DNA of 64,000 nt from contig NZ_AP023361.1 in assembly GCF_014191545.1 (NCBI RefSeq), forward strand, positions 1,330,501 through 1,394,500. The letters are read 5' to 3'. The stretch's first letter is position 1. The number at the start of each line of letters is the position of its first letter. This document shows, piece by piece, positions 24,042 to 34,610 of the stretch. Source of the stretch: Terrihabitans soli (GTDB lineage: Bacteria > Pseudomonadota > Alphaproteobacteria > Rhizobiales > Methylopilaceae). The notes under the pieces were generated by a model that was not told where the DNA came from, made no database searches, and saw only the letters and a program-made list of their open reading frames with translations. Position numbers and translations under genes: made by a program.

Positions 24042-25484
24042 ATGATTTTGGGGATGACAGGGACTGTCGGCCGGATGCGCGTTATCCGTCGCGCCGCCCT
24101 GAGTTGCGTTGCGATTTTGTGCGCGGTCTCGTTGCCGGCGACGGCCATGGCCGAGACGCTGAACGAAGCTTTGGTTCAGGCCTATCTTTCCAACCCGACG
24201 CTCAATGCGCAGCGCGCCTCGACGCGCGCCACCGACGAACTCGTACCGCAGGCTCTGTCCGGCTATCGCCCGCAGATCGGCGCCTCCGCCGATGGCGGTG
24301 TCGAGGGCACGCGGGTGCGCCGTCCCTCGCAGGGCTTTTCGACCAAGACCGAAACGCTCACCGCCAGCGCCGGCCTCACTGTCGAACAGCCGCTGTTTGA
24401 CGGCTTCCGCACCAAGAACTCCGTCCGCCAGGCGGAATCGAGCGTGCTGGCCTCGCGCGAGACGCTGCTCAACACCGAGCAGAACGTCCTGTTCGATGGC
24501 GCCGAAGCCTATATGAACGTGCTGCGCGATTTCGCGATCTTCGATCTGCGGCGCAACAACGTCGACCTCCTCGACGAAGAACTGCGCGCAACGAACGAGC
24601 GGTTCGAAGTCGGCGAGGTGACGCGCACCGATACCGCGCTTGCGCAATCGCGCCTGTCCGGCGCGCGCTCGGAATTTTCCGTCGCCGAAGCCAATCTGAA
24701 AGCCAGCCGCGCCATCTACCGTCAGGTGATCGGTTCGGATCCGACCAAGCTTCATCCCGGCCAGCCGATCGACAAGCTGCTGCCGCCAAGCGAGAAGGCG
24801 GCGCTGGAGATCGGCTATGTCGAACATCCGGCAAGCCGTGCCGCACTGCATGCGGTCGATGCCGCCGAGATGCAGGTGCGCGTCATTCAGGGCGAGCTTG
24901 CGCCGTCGCTGTCGCTGCAGGGCAATGCCGGCCATCAATGGGACAATTCCAATTCCAGCCCTGATGGCGGCGTGACCGATCTCGAGCGCCACACCTCGTC
25001 GGCCTCGGTGCTCGGCGTTCTGCGCGTGCCGATCTATCAGGGCGGCCAGGAATATTCGCGCGTGCGCGAGTCCAAGGAAATTCTCGGCCAGCGCCGTCTG
25101 GAAGCGGATTCGGTGCGCGATCAGGTGCGCGCCGCCGTCGTCTCCGCCTGGGGCGCGCTGGAAGGCGCCAAAGCCCAGATCATCGCTGCCCAGGCCCAGG
25201 TCGAAGCCTCGACCATCGCTCTGTCGGGCGTCCGCGAAGAAGCGCGGGTCGGTCAGCGCACGACCCTCGACGTCCTCAACTTCCAGCAGGAACAGCTCGA
25301 TGCGCGGGTGGCTCTGATCACCGCCCAGCGCGACCGGGTCGTCGCCTCCTATGCGCTGCTGCAGGCCATCGGCCGCCTCAATGTCGCGACGCTCGCTTTG
25401 AACGTCCCGGCCTATGACGCCCGTATCCACTACGATCAGGTACGGGATAAGTGGTTCGGCCTGCGCACCCCGGACGGCCGCTGA
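24042..25484 (+). CDS. tolC: TolC family outer-membrane efflux protein
   Basis: TolC trimers form the outer-membrane channel and periplasmic tunnel for tripartite efflux pumps and type I secretion. A signal peptide (RRAALSCVAILCAVSLPATA) ends near residue 36, followed by TLNEALVQAYLSNPTLNAQR, the usual TolC opening. Two internal repeats of long amphipathic helices follow, with GLTVEQPLFDGFRTKNS and LGVLRVPIYQGGQEYSR as the paired strand/helix junctions. The 480-residue length is normal. Starts at 24042, 24054 or 24075 are all possible; only the last is directly before the basic signal-peptide residues. No pump genes are adjacent. Confidence 0.92.
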   Translation: MILGMTGTVGRMRVIRRAALSCVAILCAVSLPATAMAETLNEALVQAYLSNPTLNAQRASTRATDELVPQALSGYRPQIGASADGGVEGTRVRRPSQGFSTKTETLTASAGLTVEQPLFDGFRTKNSVRQAESSVLASRETLLNTEQNVLFDGAEAYMNVLRDFAIFDLRRNNVDLLDEELRATNERFEVGEVTRTDTALAQSRLSGARSEFSVAEANLKASRAIYRQVIGSDPTKLHPGQPIDKLLPPSEKAALEIGYVEHPASRAALHAVDAAEMQVRVIQGELAPSLSLQGNAGHQWDNSNSSPDGGVTDLERHTSSASVLGVLRVPIYQGGQEYSRVRESKEILGQRRLEADSVRDQVRAAVVSAWGALEGAKAQIIAAQAQVEASTIALSGVREEARVGQRTTLDVLNFQQEQLDARVALITAQRDRVVASYALLQAIGRLNVATLALNVPAYDARIHYDQVRDKWFGLRTPDGR

Positions 25485-25630
25485 CCCATTGATTTCCTAA
25501 GTCTTTACCCCAGAAAGAGCAGGATCGGGATAACCCGGATCGTGCCTTGCCACCACACTGGCGGTTGCGATACTCGGACATGCTGGGAACACACTGATTC
25601 TGGCGCGTGTTTCGTCGTGGGTGGGGCTAA

Positions 25631-26350
25631 ATGAGCAATGCGGCCAAAGCGCATGAGCCGACGATGGAGGAAATTCTAGCCTCCATCCGCCGGATCATCG
25701 CCGATGACGAGCCGGCCGCGGAGGCGAAACCCGCCGCTCCCGCGCCGAAGGCGGCTGCGCCTGCGCCCGCCGCGGCCAAGCCCGCACCTGCACCCCCGCC
25801 GCCCCCCGCCGCCGAAGAGCCTGCCGCCGAACTCGGCCAGGACGATATCGACGCCATGCTGGCGAGCTTCGATGCGCCGGCCGTCCCCGGTAAGGAAGAA
25901 AAGCCCGAAACGCCCGCCGCCAAGGACGAGGATGTCCTCGATCTGACCAAACCGGTGGCCAAGGGCACGTCCGAAGAGGTCGAATTCCGCGAGCCCGAGC
26001 CCGCCGCGGCCGAGCCTGAACCCGAACTGGATGCCTGGGCGGCTGCCGAGGCCATGGAAGAGGAGGAGGCTGCGCCGCCTCCGCCCCCGGCAAAGCCGAT
26101 ATCGGTTGCCGCCATTGCCCAGAATGTCGGCGAGGGCCTGCTTGCTCCGGAAGCCGGCAATGCGGTGGCCAGCGCATTCTCGTCGCTGGCGCATACCATC
26201 CTCTCGCAAAATGCCCGCACCCTCGATGACCTGGTGCAGGAAATGCTGCGGCCGATGCTGAAATCCTGGCTCGACGACAACCTGCCGACCATTGTCGAGC
26301 GGCTGGTCCGGGCCGAGATCGAGCGCGTCTCCCGCGGTCCGCGCCGCTAA
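25631..26350 (+). CDS. popZ: PopZ-like polar organising protein (DUF2497)
   Basis: The 239-residue protein has the short N-terminal helix EPTMEEILASIRRIIADDE, a long proline, alanine and glutamate-rich disordered middle (about 30-160), and the C-terminal oligomerisation helices with NARTLDDLVQEMLRPMLKSW and LPTIVERLVRAEIERV. This layout is that of PopZ, which assembles a polar matrix tethering chromosome origins and signalling proteins in alphaproteobacteria. It lies between tolC and valS, the usual Hyphomicrobiales neighbourhood, which supports the assignment. Confidence 0.9.
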   Translation: MSNAAKAHEPTMEEILASIRRIIADDEPAAEAKPAAPAPKAAAPAPAAAKPAPAPPPPPAAEEPAAELGQDDIDAMLASFDAPAVPGKEEKPETPAAKDEDVLDLTKPVAKGTSEEVEFREPEPAAAEPEPELDAWAAAEAMEEEEAAPPPPPAKPISVAAIAQNVGEGLLAPEAGNAVASAFSSLAHTILSQNARTLDDLVQEMLRPMLKSWLDDNLPTIVERLVRAEIERVSRGPRR

Positions 26351-26438
26351 CTCCGAAAACAGGCAACAGGGTGGGGGCGTTGACACCCCCGCACGCGTCC
26401 GGCTCTAAAGCGGGCAAATCCCCGTTTCCGCGATCATT

Positions 26439-29120
<2,682 letters not shown>

Positions 29121-29301
29121 GGCAAAGGACCGGTCAGAAGTGTCTCTTTTCCGTCACGGCGTCGCCGCTTCCGGGCGGCTCCGGTGACGATAAGCTCGCC
29201 TTCACCGGCGGGCTCTGCGAAAAATCCCGGGCCCTCGACGAGACTCGCTTTTGCGGTGCCGACAAGCGGCTAATATTGCGAAATCCCGAGGGGATCCCGT
29301 C

Positions 29302-30297
29302 TTGAAGCGTGTTTTGCTGGCCATGCTGCTTGCCGCTGTCTCTGCCGTGCCGGTTTCGGCCGCGGGGCTCACCGTCGTGCCTCCCGGAAACCGCAACGCG
29401 ACCCAGCCGCCGATCCCGCGTGACTCGACGGCCCGCACCGAAGAGACGAAGACGACCTTCGAGGCGAAGTACAAGAAGGTCATCGACCTTCTGACGAGCG
29501 ACAAAACGCTGATCGCCAAGATCAAGTCGACGGCCGCCGCCTATGACATCGATCCGGTCCATATGATCGGCGCCATCGTCGGCGAGCATACATACAATGT
29601 CGACGCCTATGACCGCCTGCAGACCTATTATGTCCAGGCGCTGTCTTATGCCGGCAACCGCTTCCGCTTCGATTATAACGGAGAGACGATCGCGCAGTTC
29701 ATCGCGCGTCCGCAATTTGAGAAGTGCGCGAAATTCGCCGACGATTCCTACGCGCTGTGGACCTGCCGCGAAGACATCTGGGACAGCACGTTCAAGGGCA
29801 AGACGGTGGAGGGCACGGCCTTCCCGAAAGACCGTTTCAACAAAGTCTTCTTCCAGCCTTTCTATGCCGGCCAGACGTTCGGCCTCGGCCAGCAGACGCC
29901 GCTGATGGCGCTGACCTATTCGGATACGGTCGCAAAAATTTCCGGCTATCCGAAGCTCAGCGAAAACCGCGCCGCCGAAGTCTACGACGCGATCATGAAT
30001 CCGGATAAATCGCTGGCCTATATGGCGGCGAGCATTCACTCATCGATCGAAGATTACAAAACCATCGCCCGTCTCGACATCTCGAAAAACCCGGGCATCA
30101 CCGCGACGCTCTACAATATCGGCGGTTCCGAAGAGCGCGCGCGGACCCTGCGGGCGCGTGGCGGTCTGCCGGAAGAGAATTATTTCGGCTGGTTCGTGAA
30201 TAGCAAAATCAAAGAACTCCGCGCCCTTGTCAGCCAGACGGATGCGGCTGCCGCGCCCGTCGCGCAATCGAACCAGCCCGCCAAGACGCGCAACTGA
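29302..30297 (+). CDS. DUF1402 family secreted protein, lysozyme-like
   Basis: The protein has a cleavable signal peptide (KRVLLAMLLAAVSAVPVSA) and then a domain of the DUF1402 family. The stretch IDPVHMIGAIVGEHTYNVDA with a glutamate in GEHTYN, followed by FGLGQQTPLMALTYSD, resembles the catalytic glutamate and GLGQ/GLMQ elements of lytic transglycosylases, so a peptidoglycan-cleaving activity is possible. TTG 29302 is chosen because GAGGGG lies eight bases before it and the signal peptide starts there. An upstream TTG at 29251 would add 17 residues. It follows valS by 181 bases. Confidence 0.75.
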   Translation: MKRVLLAMLLAAVSAVPVSAAGLTVVPPGNRNATQPPIPRDSTARTEETKTTFEAKYKKVIDLLTSDKTLIAKIKSTAAAYDIDPVHMIGAIVGEHTYNVDAYDRLQTYYVQALSYAGNRFRFDYNGETIAQFIARPQFEKCAKFADDSYALWTCREDIWDSTFKGKTVEGTAFPKDRFNKVFFQPFYAGQTFGLGQQTPLMALTYSDTVAKISGYPKLSENRAAEVYDAIMNPDKSLAYMAASIHSSIEDYKTIARLDISKNPGITATLYNIGGSEERARTLRARGGLPEENYFGWFVNSKIKELRALVSQTDAAAAPVAQSNQPAKTRN

Positions 30298-30353
30298 GCG
30301 TGTTTTCCGGCCTGCTTGTTTTCGGCACAATTTCGGCCTAGCGCTCAGCGGCG

Positions 30354-30986
30354 ATGATCGACGCCGCATCTCTTTCCGCTTTCGCGCTCGTGTCCCTCGG
30401 CATGGTGATGACGCCGGGGCCGAACATGATCTATCTCGTGTCGCGCTCGATCTGTCAGGGCAGGGGAGCGGGGCTCATTTCGCTCGGCGGCGTTGCGCTT
30501 GGTTTCGTCTTCTATGTCTTCAGCGCCGCGCTCGGCATCACCGCGCTTCTGCTCGCGGTGCCGTTTGCTTATGATGCGCTACGCTTTGGCGGCGCGCTCT
30601 ATCTGTTGTGGCTGGCATTTCAGGCGATCCGGCCCGGCGGCCGCTCGCCGTTCCAGGTGCAGGAGCTTCCCCCCGACAGCCCGAAAAAGCTCTTCATGAT
30701 GGGCTTTCTCACCAATCTGCTGAACCCGAAGATCGCCATTCTCTATCTGTCGCTCTTGCCGCATTTCATCGTGCCGGAGCGCGGCAGCGTGCTTTTGCAG
30801 TCGATCCAGCTCGGCCTCGTGCAGACCTTCATCAGCGTCAGCGTCAACGGGCTGATCGTTCTGACCGCCGGCAGCATCGCGCTGTTTCTCGGCCGCCATC
30901 CGCTGTGGCTTGTTGTGCAGCGCTGGCTGATGGCGACGGTGCTGGCCGGGCTTGCCGTGCGCATGGCGAGCGAAGCGCGCCGATAG
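30354..30986 (+). CDS. LysE/RhtB family exporter
   Basis: This six-helix inner-membrane exporter of the LysE/RhtB superfamily typically pumps amino acids or their analogues out of the cell. The first helix carries LVSLGMVMTPGPNMIYLVSR, the family signature, followed by GLISLGGVALGFVFYV and GFLTNLLNPKIAILYLSLLP, also diagnostic. The 210-residue length is standard. It is monocistronic, lies 57 bases after the DUF1402 gene, and its substrate cannot be predicted. Confidence 0.9.
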   Translation: MIDAASLSAFALVSLGMVMTPGPNMIYLVSRSICQGRGAGLISLGGVALGFVFYVFSAALGITALLLAVPFAYDALRFGGALYLLWLAFQAIRPGGRSPFQVQELPPDSPKKLFMMGFLTNLLNPKIAILYLSLLPHFIVPERGSVLLQSIQLGLVQTFISVSVNGLIVLTAGSIALFLGRHPLWLVVQRWLMATVLAGLAVRMASEARR

Positions 30987-31035
30987 GAAGTTTTCAGAAC
31001 ATGCTGGCCCGGGGTTGACGGCTCTCCTCCCCGGG

Positions 31036-31061
31036 GTTATTTAACCGGAGAGTTATTTAAC
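31036..31061 (+). promoter_or_regulatory. Tandem GTTATTTAAC palindromes, candidate ArsR operator
   Basis: The 10-base element GTTATTTAAC (inverted arms GTTA/TAAC) occurs twice, at 31036-31045 and 31052-31061, with 16 bases between centres. It lies in the short gap directly before the arsR-like start. ArsR-family repressors bind AT-rich dyads near their own promoters, so this is the likely autoregulatory site for the operon below. Confidence 0.5.
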
Positions 31062-31080
31062 TGATCGGTGAAACACCGTC

Positions 31081-31428
31081 ATGCATACCGACCGTCTCAG
31101 CGCCACTTTTGCGGCTCTCGCCGATCCGACGCGCCGCGCGATCCTCGCGCGCCTTGCTCTCGGGGAGACCTGTGTCAACGAACTGGCCGAACCCTTCGAC
31201 ATCAGCCTGCCGGCCGTCTCAAAGCATCTCAAAGTGCTGGAGCAGGCGGGTCTGATCACGCGCGGCAGGGCCGCCCAATCCCGCCCGGCGCGGATCGAAC
31301 CGGAAGGCGTCAAAGCCGTCGAGGACTGGCTCGAGGACTACCGCAAGCTCTGGAGCGCGCGCCTCGACCGCCTCGAAGACTATCTGCGTGAAATCCAGGC
31401 CAAAGGAGACAGCGATGCCGGCAAGTGA
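31081..31428 (+). CDS. ArsR-family winged-helix regulator
   Basis: The 115-residue protein has the ArsR winged helix with ALADPTRRAILARLALGE at the start and the recognition helix in LPAVSKHLKVLEQAGLI near residue 45. The metal motif ELCVCDL of classic arsenic sensors is replaced by GETCVNELA with only one cysteine. It belongs to the subgroup paired with SRPBCC genes rather than to metal sensing. Its last 14 bases overlap the next gene, so the operon is tightly coupled. It probably represses its own promoter through the tandem dyads upstream. Confidence 0.88.
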   Translation: MHTDRLSATFAALADPTRRAILARLALGETCVNELAEPFDISLPAVSKHLKVLEQAGLITRGRAAQSRPARIEPEGVKAVEDWLEDYRKLWSARLDRLEDYLREIQAKGDSDAGK

Positions 31429-31882
31429 TGCCTCCGTCGATGACAAGGTTCTTGTCATTACGCGCATTTTCGAAGCGCCGCGGGACCTCGTGTGGAATGC
31501 CTGGGCCGATCCGAAACAGGCTCTGCAATGGGCGGGCCCGCGCGAATATCCGGCGGTCAGCGTCGAGGGCGATTTTCGCGTCGGCGGCAAATACCGCACG
31601 GTTCTGAAAAGCGTCGAGACCGGCGAGCTTCTGGCCCATAGCGGCGTCTATCGCGACATCGTCAAGCACAAGCTCATCTCCTTCACCTTCATTTGGGACG
31701 AAGATCGCGGCCTCGGAGACATGCTTGTCACGCTGACCTTCGAAGATGCCGGCAAAGGCCGGACGAAGTTCACGCTGCGGCAGGAGCCGTTTGCGACCGT
31801 CATGGAGCGCGACGGCCACAATGGCGGCTGGAACTCCGCCTTCGACCGCCTCGAAGAACATCTTCAGAAACTGCCGATCTAG
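31415..31882 (+). CDS. SRPBCC (AHSA1/START-like) domain protein 1
   Basis: The 155-residue protein has the helix-grip fold of the SRPBCC family, with VITRIFEAPRDLVWNAWADP at the start, RVGGKYRTVLKSVETGE in the sheet and NGGWNSAFDRLEEHLQ at the C-terminal helix. Such proteins bind a hydrophobic ligand or act as AHSA1-type co-chaperones. ATG 31415 has AAGGAG six bases upstream, and it overlaps arsR. The ligand is unknown. Two further SRPBCC genes are in the same operon. Confidence 0.85.
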   Translation: MPASDASVDDKVLVITRIFEAPRDLVWNAWADPKQALQWAGPREYPAVSVEGDFRVGGKYRTVLKSVETGELLAHSGVYRDIVKHKLISFTFIWDEDRGLGDMLVTLTFEDAGKGRTKFTLRQEPFATVMERDGHNGGWNSAFDRLEEHLQKLPI

Positions 31883-31894
31883 GGGAGAGAGGAT

Positions 31895-32383
31895 ATGGAC
31901 GCGATATTCAACAAGCTTGCCGTCACCACTCCGACCGATCTTGAGGTCGTCCTGACGCGCAGCTTCGATGCGCCCGCCCATCTTGTGTTCGACTGCCTGA
32001 CCAAGGTCGAGCATGTGAGGAAATGGTGGGGCTGCGAGGAAACCGAAGCGACCTTCGACATCGATCTTCGCGTCGGCGGCAAATGGCGTTTCGTGCTGTT
32101 CATGGCCGATCTCGGCCAGCAGGGATTTCACGGCGAATACCGCGAAATCGTTCCGCCCTCGCGTCTCGTCTACACCTTTATCTACGAGCCGTTTCCCGAT
32201 AACGGCGCGATCGTCACCATTCTTCTGACCGAGCGCGGCGGCCGCACGACGCTGACGGAAACCATCCTGCACCAGACGAAACAGGATCGCGACAATTGCC
32301 TTGCGACCGGCTTCGATAAGGGCGCATCGACCAGCTATACCCGGCTCGAAAATCTGCTCCTCGAAATGCAGGAGGCGAACTGA
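31895..32383 (+). CDS. SRPBCC (AHSA1) domain protein 2
   Basis: The 162-residue protein shows the same fold, with VVLTRSFDAPAHLVFDCLT at the start, VEHVRKWWGCEETEATFDID, RVGGKWRFVLFMAD and a C-terminal helix ASTSYTRLENLLLEM. GGAGAGAGG precedes the ATG. Its stop codon shares bases with the next start (TGATG). With its two paralogues it forms a set of ligand-binding proteins of unknown substrate. Confidence 0.85.
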   Translation: MDAIFNKLAVTTPTDLEVVLTRSFDAPAHLVFDCLTKVEHVRKWWGCEETEATFDIDLRVGGKWRFVLFMADLGQQGFHGEYREIVPPSRLVYTFIYEPFPDNGAIVTILLTERGGRTTLTETILHQTKQDRDNCLATGFDKGASTSYTRLENLLLEMQEAN

Positions 32384-32832
32384 TGTCCGCGCACAAGATA
32401 ACGCCGTGCCTGTGGTTCGAGGATCGCGCCGAAGAAGCGATGAAGTTCTATGCCACTGTCTTTAAACAGTCGAAGATCGACGGCATGAAGTTCAACGGCA
32501 TGGTCGGGTTGTTCGAACTCGAAGGCCAGCCCATCATGATCCTGCAGGGCGGACCGCAGAACTGGAAACTGAACGAGGCGTTCAGCCTGTCCGTCAATTG
32601 TAATGACCAGGCCGAGACCGATTATTACTGGGACAAACTCGGTGAGGGCGGTTCCTACTCGCAATGCGGCTGGCTGAAGGACAAATTCGGTGTCTCCTGG
32701 CAGATCGTGCCGGAGGCTTTTCCGCGGCTTCTGAACGACCCGGACAAGGAGCGTTCCGGCCGCGCCTTTCAGGCCATGATCAAAATGCAAAAGCTCGATG
32801 TCGCGGCGCTCGAAGCGGCGTTCAACGGATAA
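32383..32832 (+). CDS. VOC superfamily protein, PhnB-like (3-demethylubiquinone methyltransferase domain)
   Basis: The 149-residue protein has the VOC fold of the PhnB-like group, with ITPCLWFEDRAEEAMKFYAT, FELEGQPIMILQGGPQNWKL and CGWLKDKFGVSWQIVPEAF. Despite the database name of this domain, most members have no shown methyltransferase activity. They resemble glyoxalase/dioxygenase folds. The start overlaps the SRPBCC 2 stop by one base. It forms a pair with the next VOC gene. Confidence 0.85.
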   Translation: MSAHKITPCLWFEDRAEEAMKFYATVFKQSKIDGMKFNGMVGLFELEGQPIMILQGGPQNWKLNEAFSLSVNCNDQAETDYYWDKLGEGGSYSQCGWLKDKFGVSWQIVPEAFPRLLNDPDKERSGRAFQAMIKMQKLDVAALEAAFNG

Positions 32833-32847
32833 CAGGGGAGACACGTC

Positions 32848-33279
32848 ATGGACGACAACTTCAATTACACGGTGAACCCGTATCTGACGGTCGACGGAGC
32901 TGCGGCCGCGCTCGACTTCTACGCCAAAGCGTTCGGCGCCGTTGAAAAGGCCCGCATGCCGGCGCAGGACGGCAAGCGCCTGATGCATGCCGAGATCGCA
33001 CTCAATGGCGGTGTCGTCATGCTGAGCGATAATTTTCCGGAGTTCTGCTCGGACGGCGAAGTCACGCTGCCGTCGATCGACAAACCGGCGCCGGTGCAGG
33101 TCGCGCTGCACTTCAAGACGCCGGCCGACGTCGATGCAATGCACAAGCGCGCGACGGGCGCGGGCGCCAAAAGCATCATGGCGCCGGAAGACACATTCTG
33201 GAACGCGCGCTTTGCCGTCGTCGCCGATCCGTTCGGCCATCGCTGGATGTTCAACGCGCCGCTGCCGGCAAAGGCCTGA
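32848..33279 (+). CDS. VOC superfamily protein (glyoxalase-like, PhnB type)
   Basis: The 143-residue protein belongs to the VOC family, with NPYLTVDGAAAALDFYAKAF at the start, MHAEIALNGGVVMLSDNFPE and FAVVADPFGHRWMFNAPL at the end. The metal-ligand pattern is visible only in part (HAEI, E, H). GGGGAG precedes the ATG. It is one of a run of small stress-type proteins in this operon and has no assigned substrate. Confidence 0.85.
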   Translation: MDDNFNYTVNPYLTVDGAAAALDFYAKAFGAVEKARMPAQDGKRLMHAEIALNGGVVMLSDNFPEFCSDGEVTLPSIDKPAPVQVALHFKTPADVDAMHKRATGAGAKSIMAPEDTFWNARFAVVADPFGHRWMFNAPLPAKA

Positions 33280-33295
33280 CCGCGGGAGTTCAGCG

Positions 33296-33799
33296 ATGAA
33301 TGTTCAGCCGGACTTTCAGTTCAAGATCAGCCGCGTCTTCAACGCGCCGCGCGATGTCGTGTGGAAGGCGTGGACGGATGAGGTCCATCTTCTCGAATGG
33401 TGGCATCCGAAAGGTTTCAAGACGCGCTTTGCCAAGGTCGATCTTCGGCCCGGCGGCATGTTCCATTACGGGCTGGAGACGCCCGATGGAAAAGCTTTCT
33501 GCGGACGTTTCATCTATCGCGCCATCGAACCGCCGTCGCATCTGGAATTCGTGATGTCGTTTGCGGATGAGGACGCCAATATCGCCCGCAATATCTGGAA
33601 CGAGGGCTGGCCGCTGGAAATTCTCCACGTGGTCACCTTCACCGAGAAGGGCGGCAAGACGGAGGTTTCGCTGCGAAGCCATCCGGTCAATGCGACGCCG
33701 GAGGAAATTGCAGCGTTTGAAGCCGGCGCGCCGAGCATGAAGGGCGGTTATGGCGGCACCTTCGACAATCTCGACGATCTTCTCGCATCGAAAAAATAA
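33296..33799 (+). CDS. SRPBCC (AHSA1) domain protein 3
   Basis: The 167-residue protein starts with FQFKISRVFNAPRDVVWKAW and continues LLEWWHPKGFKTRFAKVDLR and PGGMFHYGLETPDGK. It ends in GGYGGTFDNLDDLLASKK. It is the third AHSA1-like gene of the operon, and the WW motif after the first helix is typical of the family. The start is ATG 33296 behind GGGAG. Confidence 0.85.
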   Translation: MNVQPDFQFKISRVFNAPRDVVWKAWTDEVHLLEWWHPKGFKTRFAKVDLRPGGMFHYGLETPDGKAFCGRFIYRAIEPPSHLEFVMSFADEDANIARNIWNEGWPLEILHVVTFTEKGGKTEVSLRSHPVNATPEEIAAFEAGAPSMKGGYGGTFDNLDDLLASKK

Positions 33800-33811
33800 G
33801 GGAGACAGACA

Positions 33812-34288
33812 ATGGAAATGCCTGCACCTGTCGAAGAACATAAATGGCTGCAAGAGCTCATCGGCGAGTGGACCTCGACCGGCGAAATGAAGATGGGCGA
33901 GGAGGAGATGAAAAGCTCCGGCACCGAGACCATCACGGCTTTTGGCGGTTTCTGGACCGTCGGCGAGATGCGCGGAAAAATGCCGGGCAGCGATGTCGAG
34001 AGCAAATCGGTGATCACGCTCGGCTATGACGTCGCCAAGAAGAAGTATGTCGGCACCTTCGTGTCCGACATGATGGGCTATCTCTGGGTCTATGAGGGCA
34101 CGCGCAAAGGCAATGTGCTGACCCTCGACGCCGAAGGCCCGAGCTTCAAGGGCGACGGCTCGCTCGCGAAGTATCAGGACATCATCGAGATCAGGAGCGA
34201 GAAGGAATACGAACTCCGGTCTCAGGTCCTCGGCGAGGACGGCACGTGGACGCCCTTCATGTCCATGATCTTCAAGCGCACGAAGTGA
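33812..34288 (+). CDS. DUF1579 family protein
   Basis: The 158-residue protein has the DUF1579 pattern HKWLQELIGEWTSTGEM near the start, FGGFWTVGEMRGKMPG, then LGYDVAKKKYVGTFV and MMGYLWVYEGTRKGNVL. These are beta-barrel-like proteins of unknown function, often found with SRPBCC and VOC genes. It is the last gene before the terminator, and GGGAG precedes its start. Confidence 0.82.
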   Translation: MEMPAPVEEHKWLQELIGEWTSTGEMKMGEEEMKSSGTETITAFGGFWTVGEMRGKMPGSDVESKSVITLGYDVAKKKYVGTFVSDMMGYLWVYEGTRKGNVLTLDAEGPSFKGDGSLAKYQDIIEIRSEKEYELRSQVLGEDGTWTPFMSMIFKRTK

Positions 34289-34294
34289 GCAAAA

Positions 34295-34325
34295 GGGGCC
34301 GCCATATCCGGCGGCCCCACGCTTT
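34295..34325 (+). terminator. Rho-independent terminator after the SRPBCC/VOC operon
   Basis: GGGGCCGCC (34295-34303) pairs perfectly with GGCGGCCCC (34310-34318) around ATATCC, followed by ACGCTTTTC. This cleanly closes the operon. Confidence 0.85.
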
Positions 34326-34598
34326 TCAGTAACCATCCGCGCTTGCTGTAAGTGCTTGCGGCACCCATTTCACACTCCCGGGCCGGACCCGGAAACAGCT
34401 GTGTGACACTTCAGCAACTCTGTTGCACGATTGCGTTCAGCCCTGGTTCAGCTGGGCTAAATTGCCCCAATTGCGCCACTAACAAAGCCGCATGTCGCGG
34501 CCCTGACGGATGCGCACGGCCGTATCCAAGGGTCCCGCAAGAGCCCCCGATCCGGCCTTCCGTGAAGAGCTAGAACCCCCGCGCGGCGGACGCCCGGG
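34326..34598. other. Intergenic region upstream of ilvD
   Basis: This 273-base gap has no convincing gene. A 73-codon cysteine-rich plus-strand frame at 34352-34573 has no ribosome-binding site or family likeness. No leader peptide rich in Ile, Val or Leu codons and no clear attenuator hairpin was seen. It presumably contains the ilvD promoter. Confidence 0.4.
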
Positions 34599-34610
34599 GT
34601 GAGGATCGAG

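Noticed and set aside
34352-34573. A 73-codon cysteine-containing frame before ilvD
   Set aside because: No ribosome-binding site, no Ile/Val/Leu-rich leader character, and unlike any family I know.
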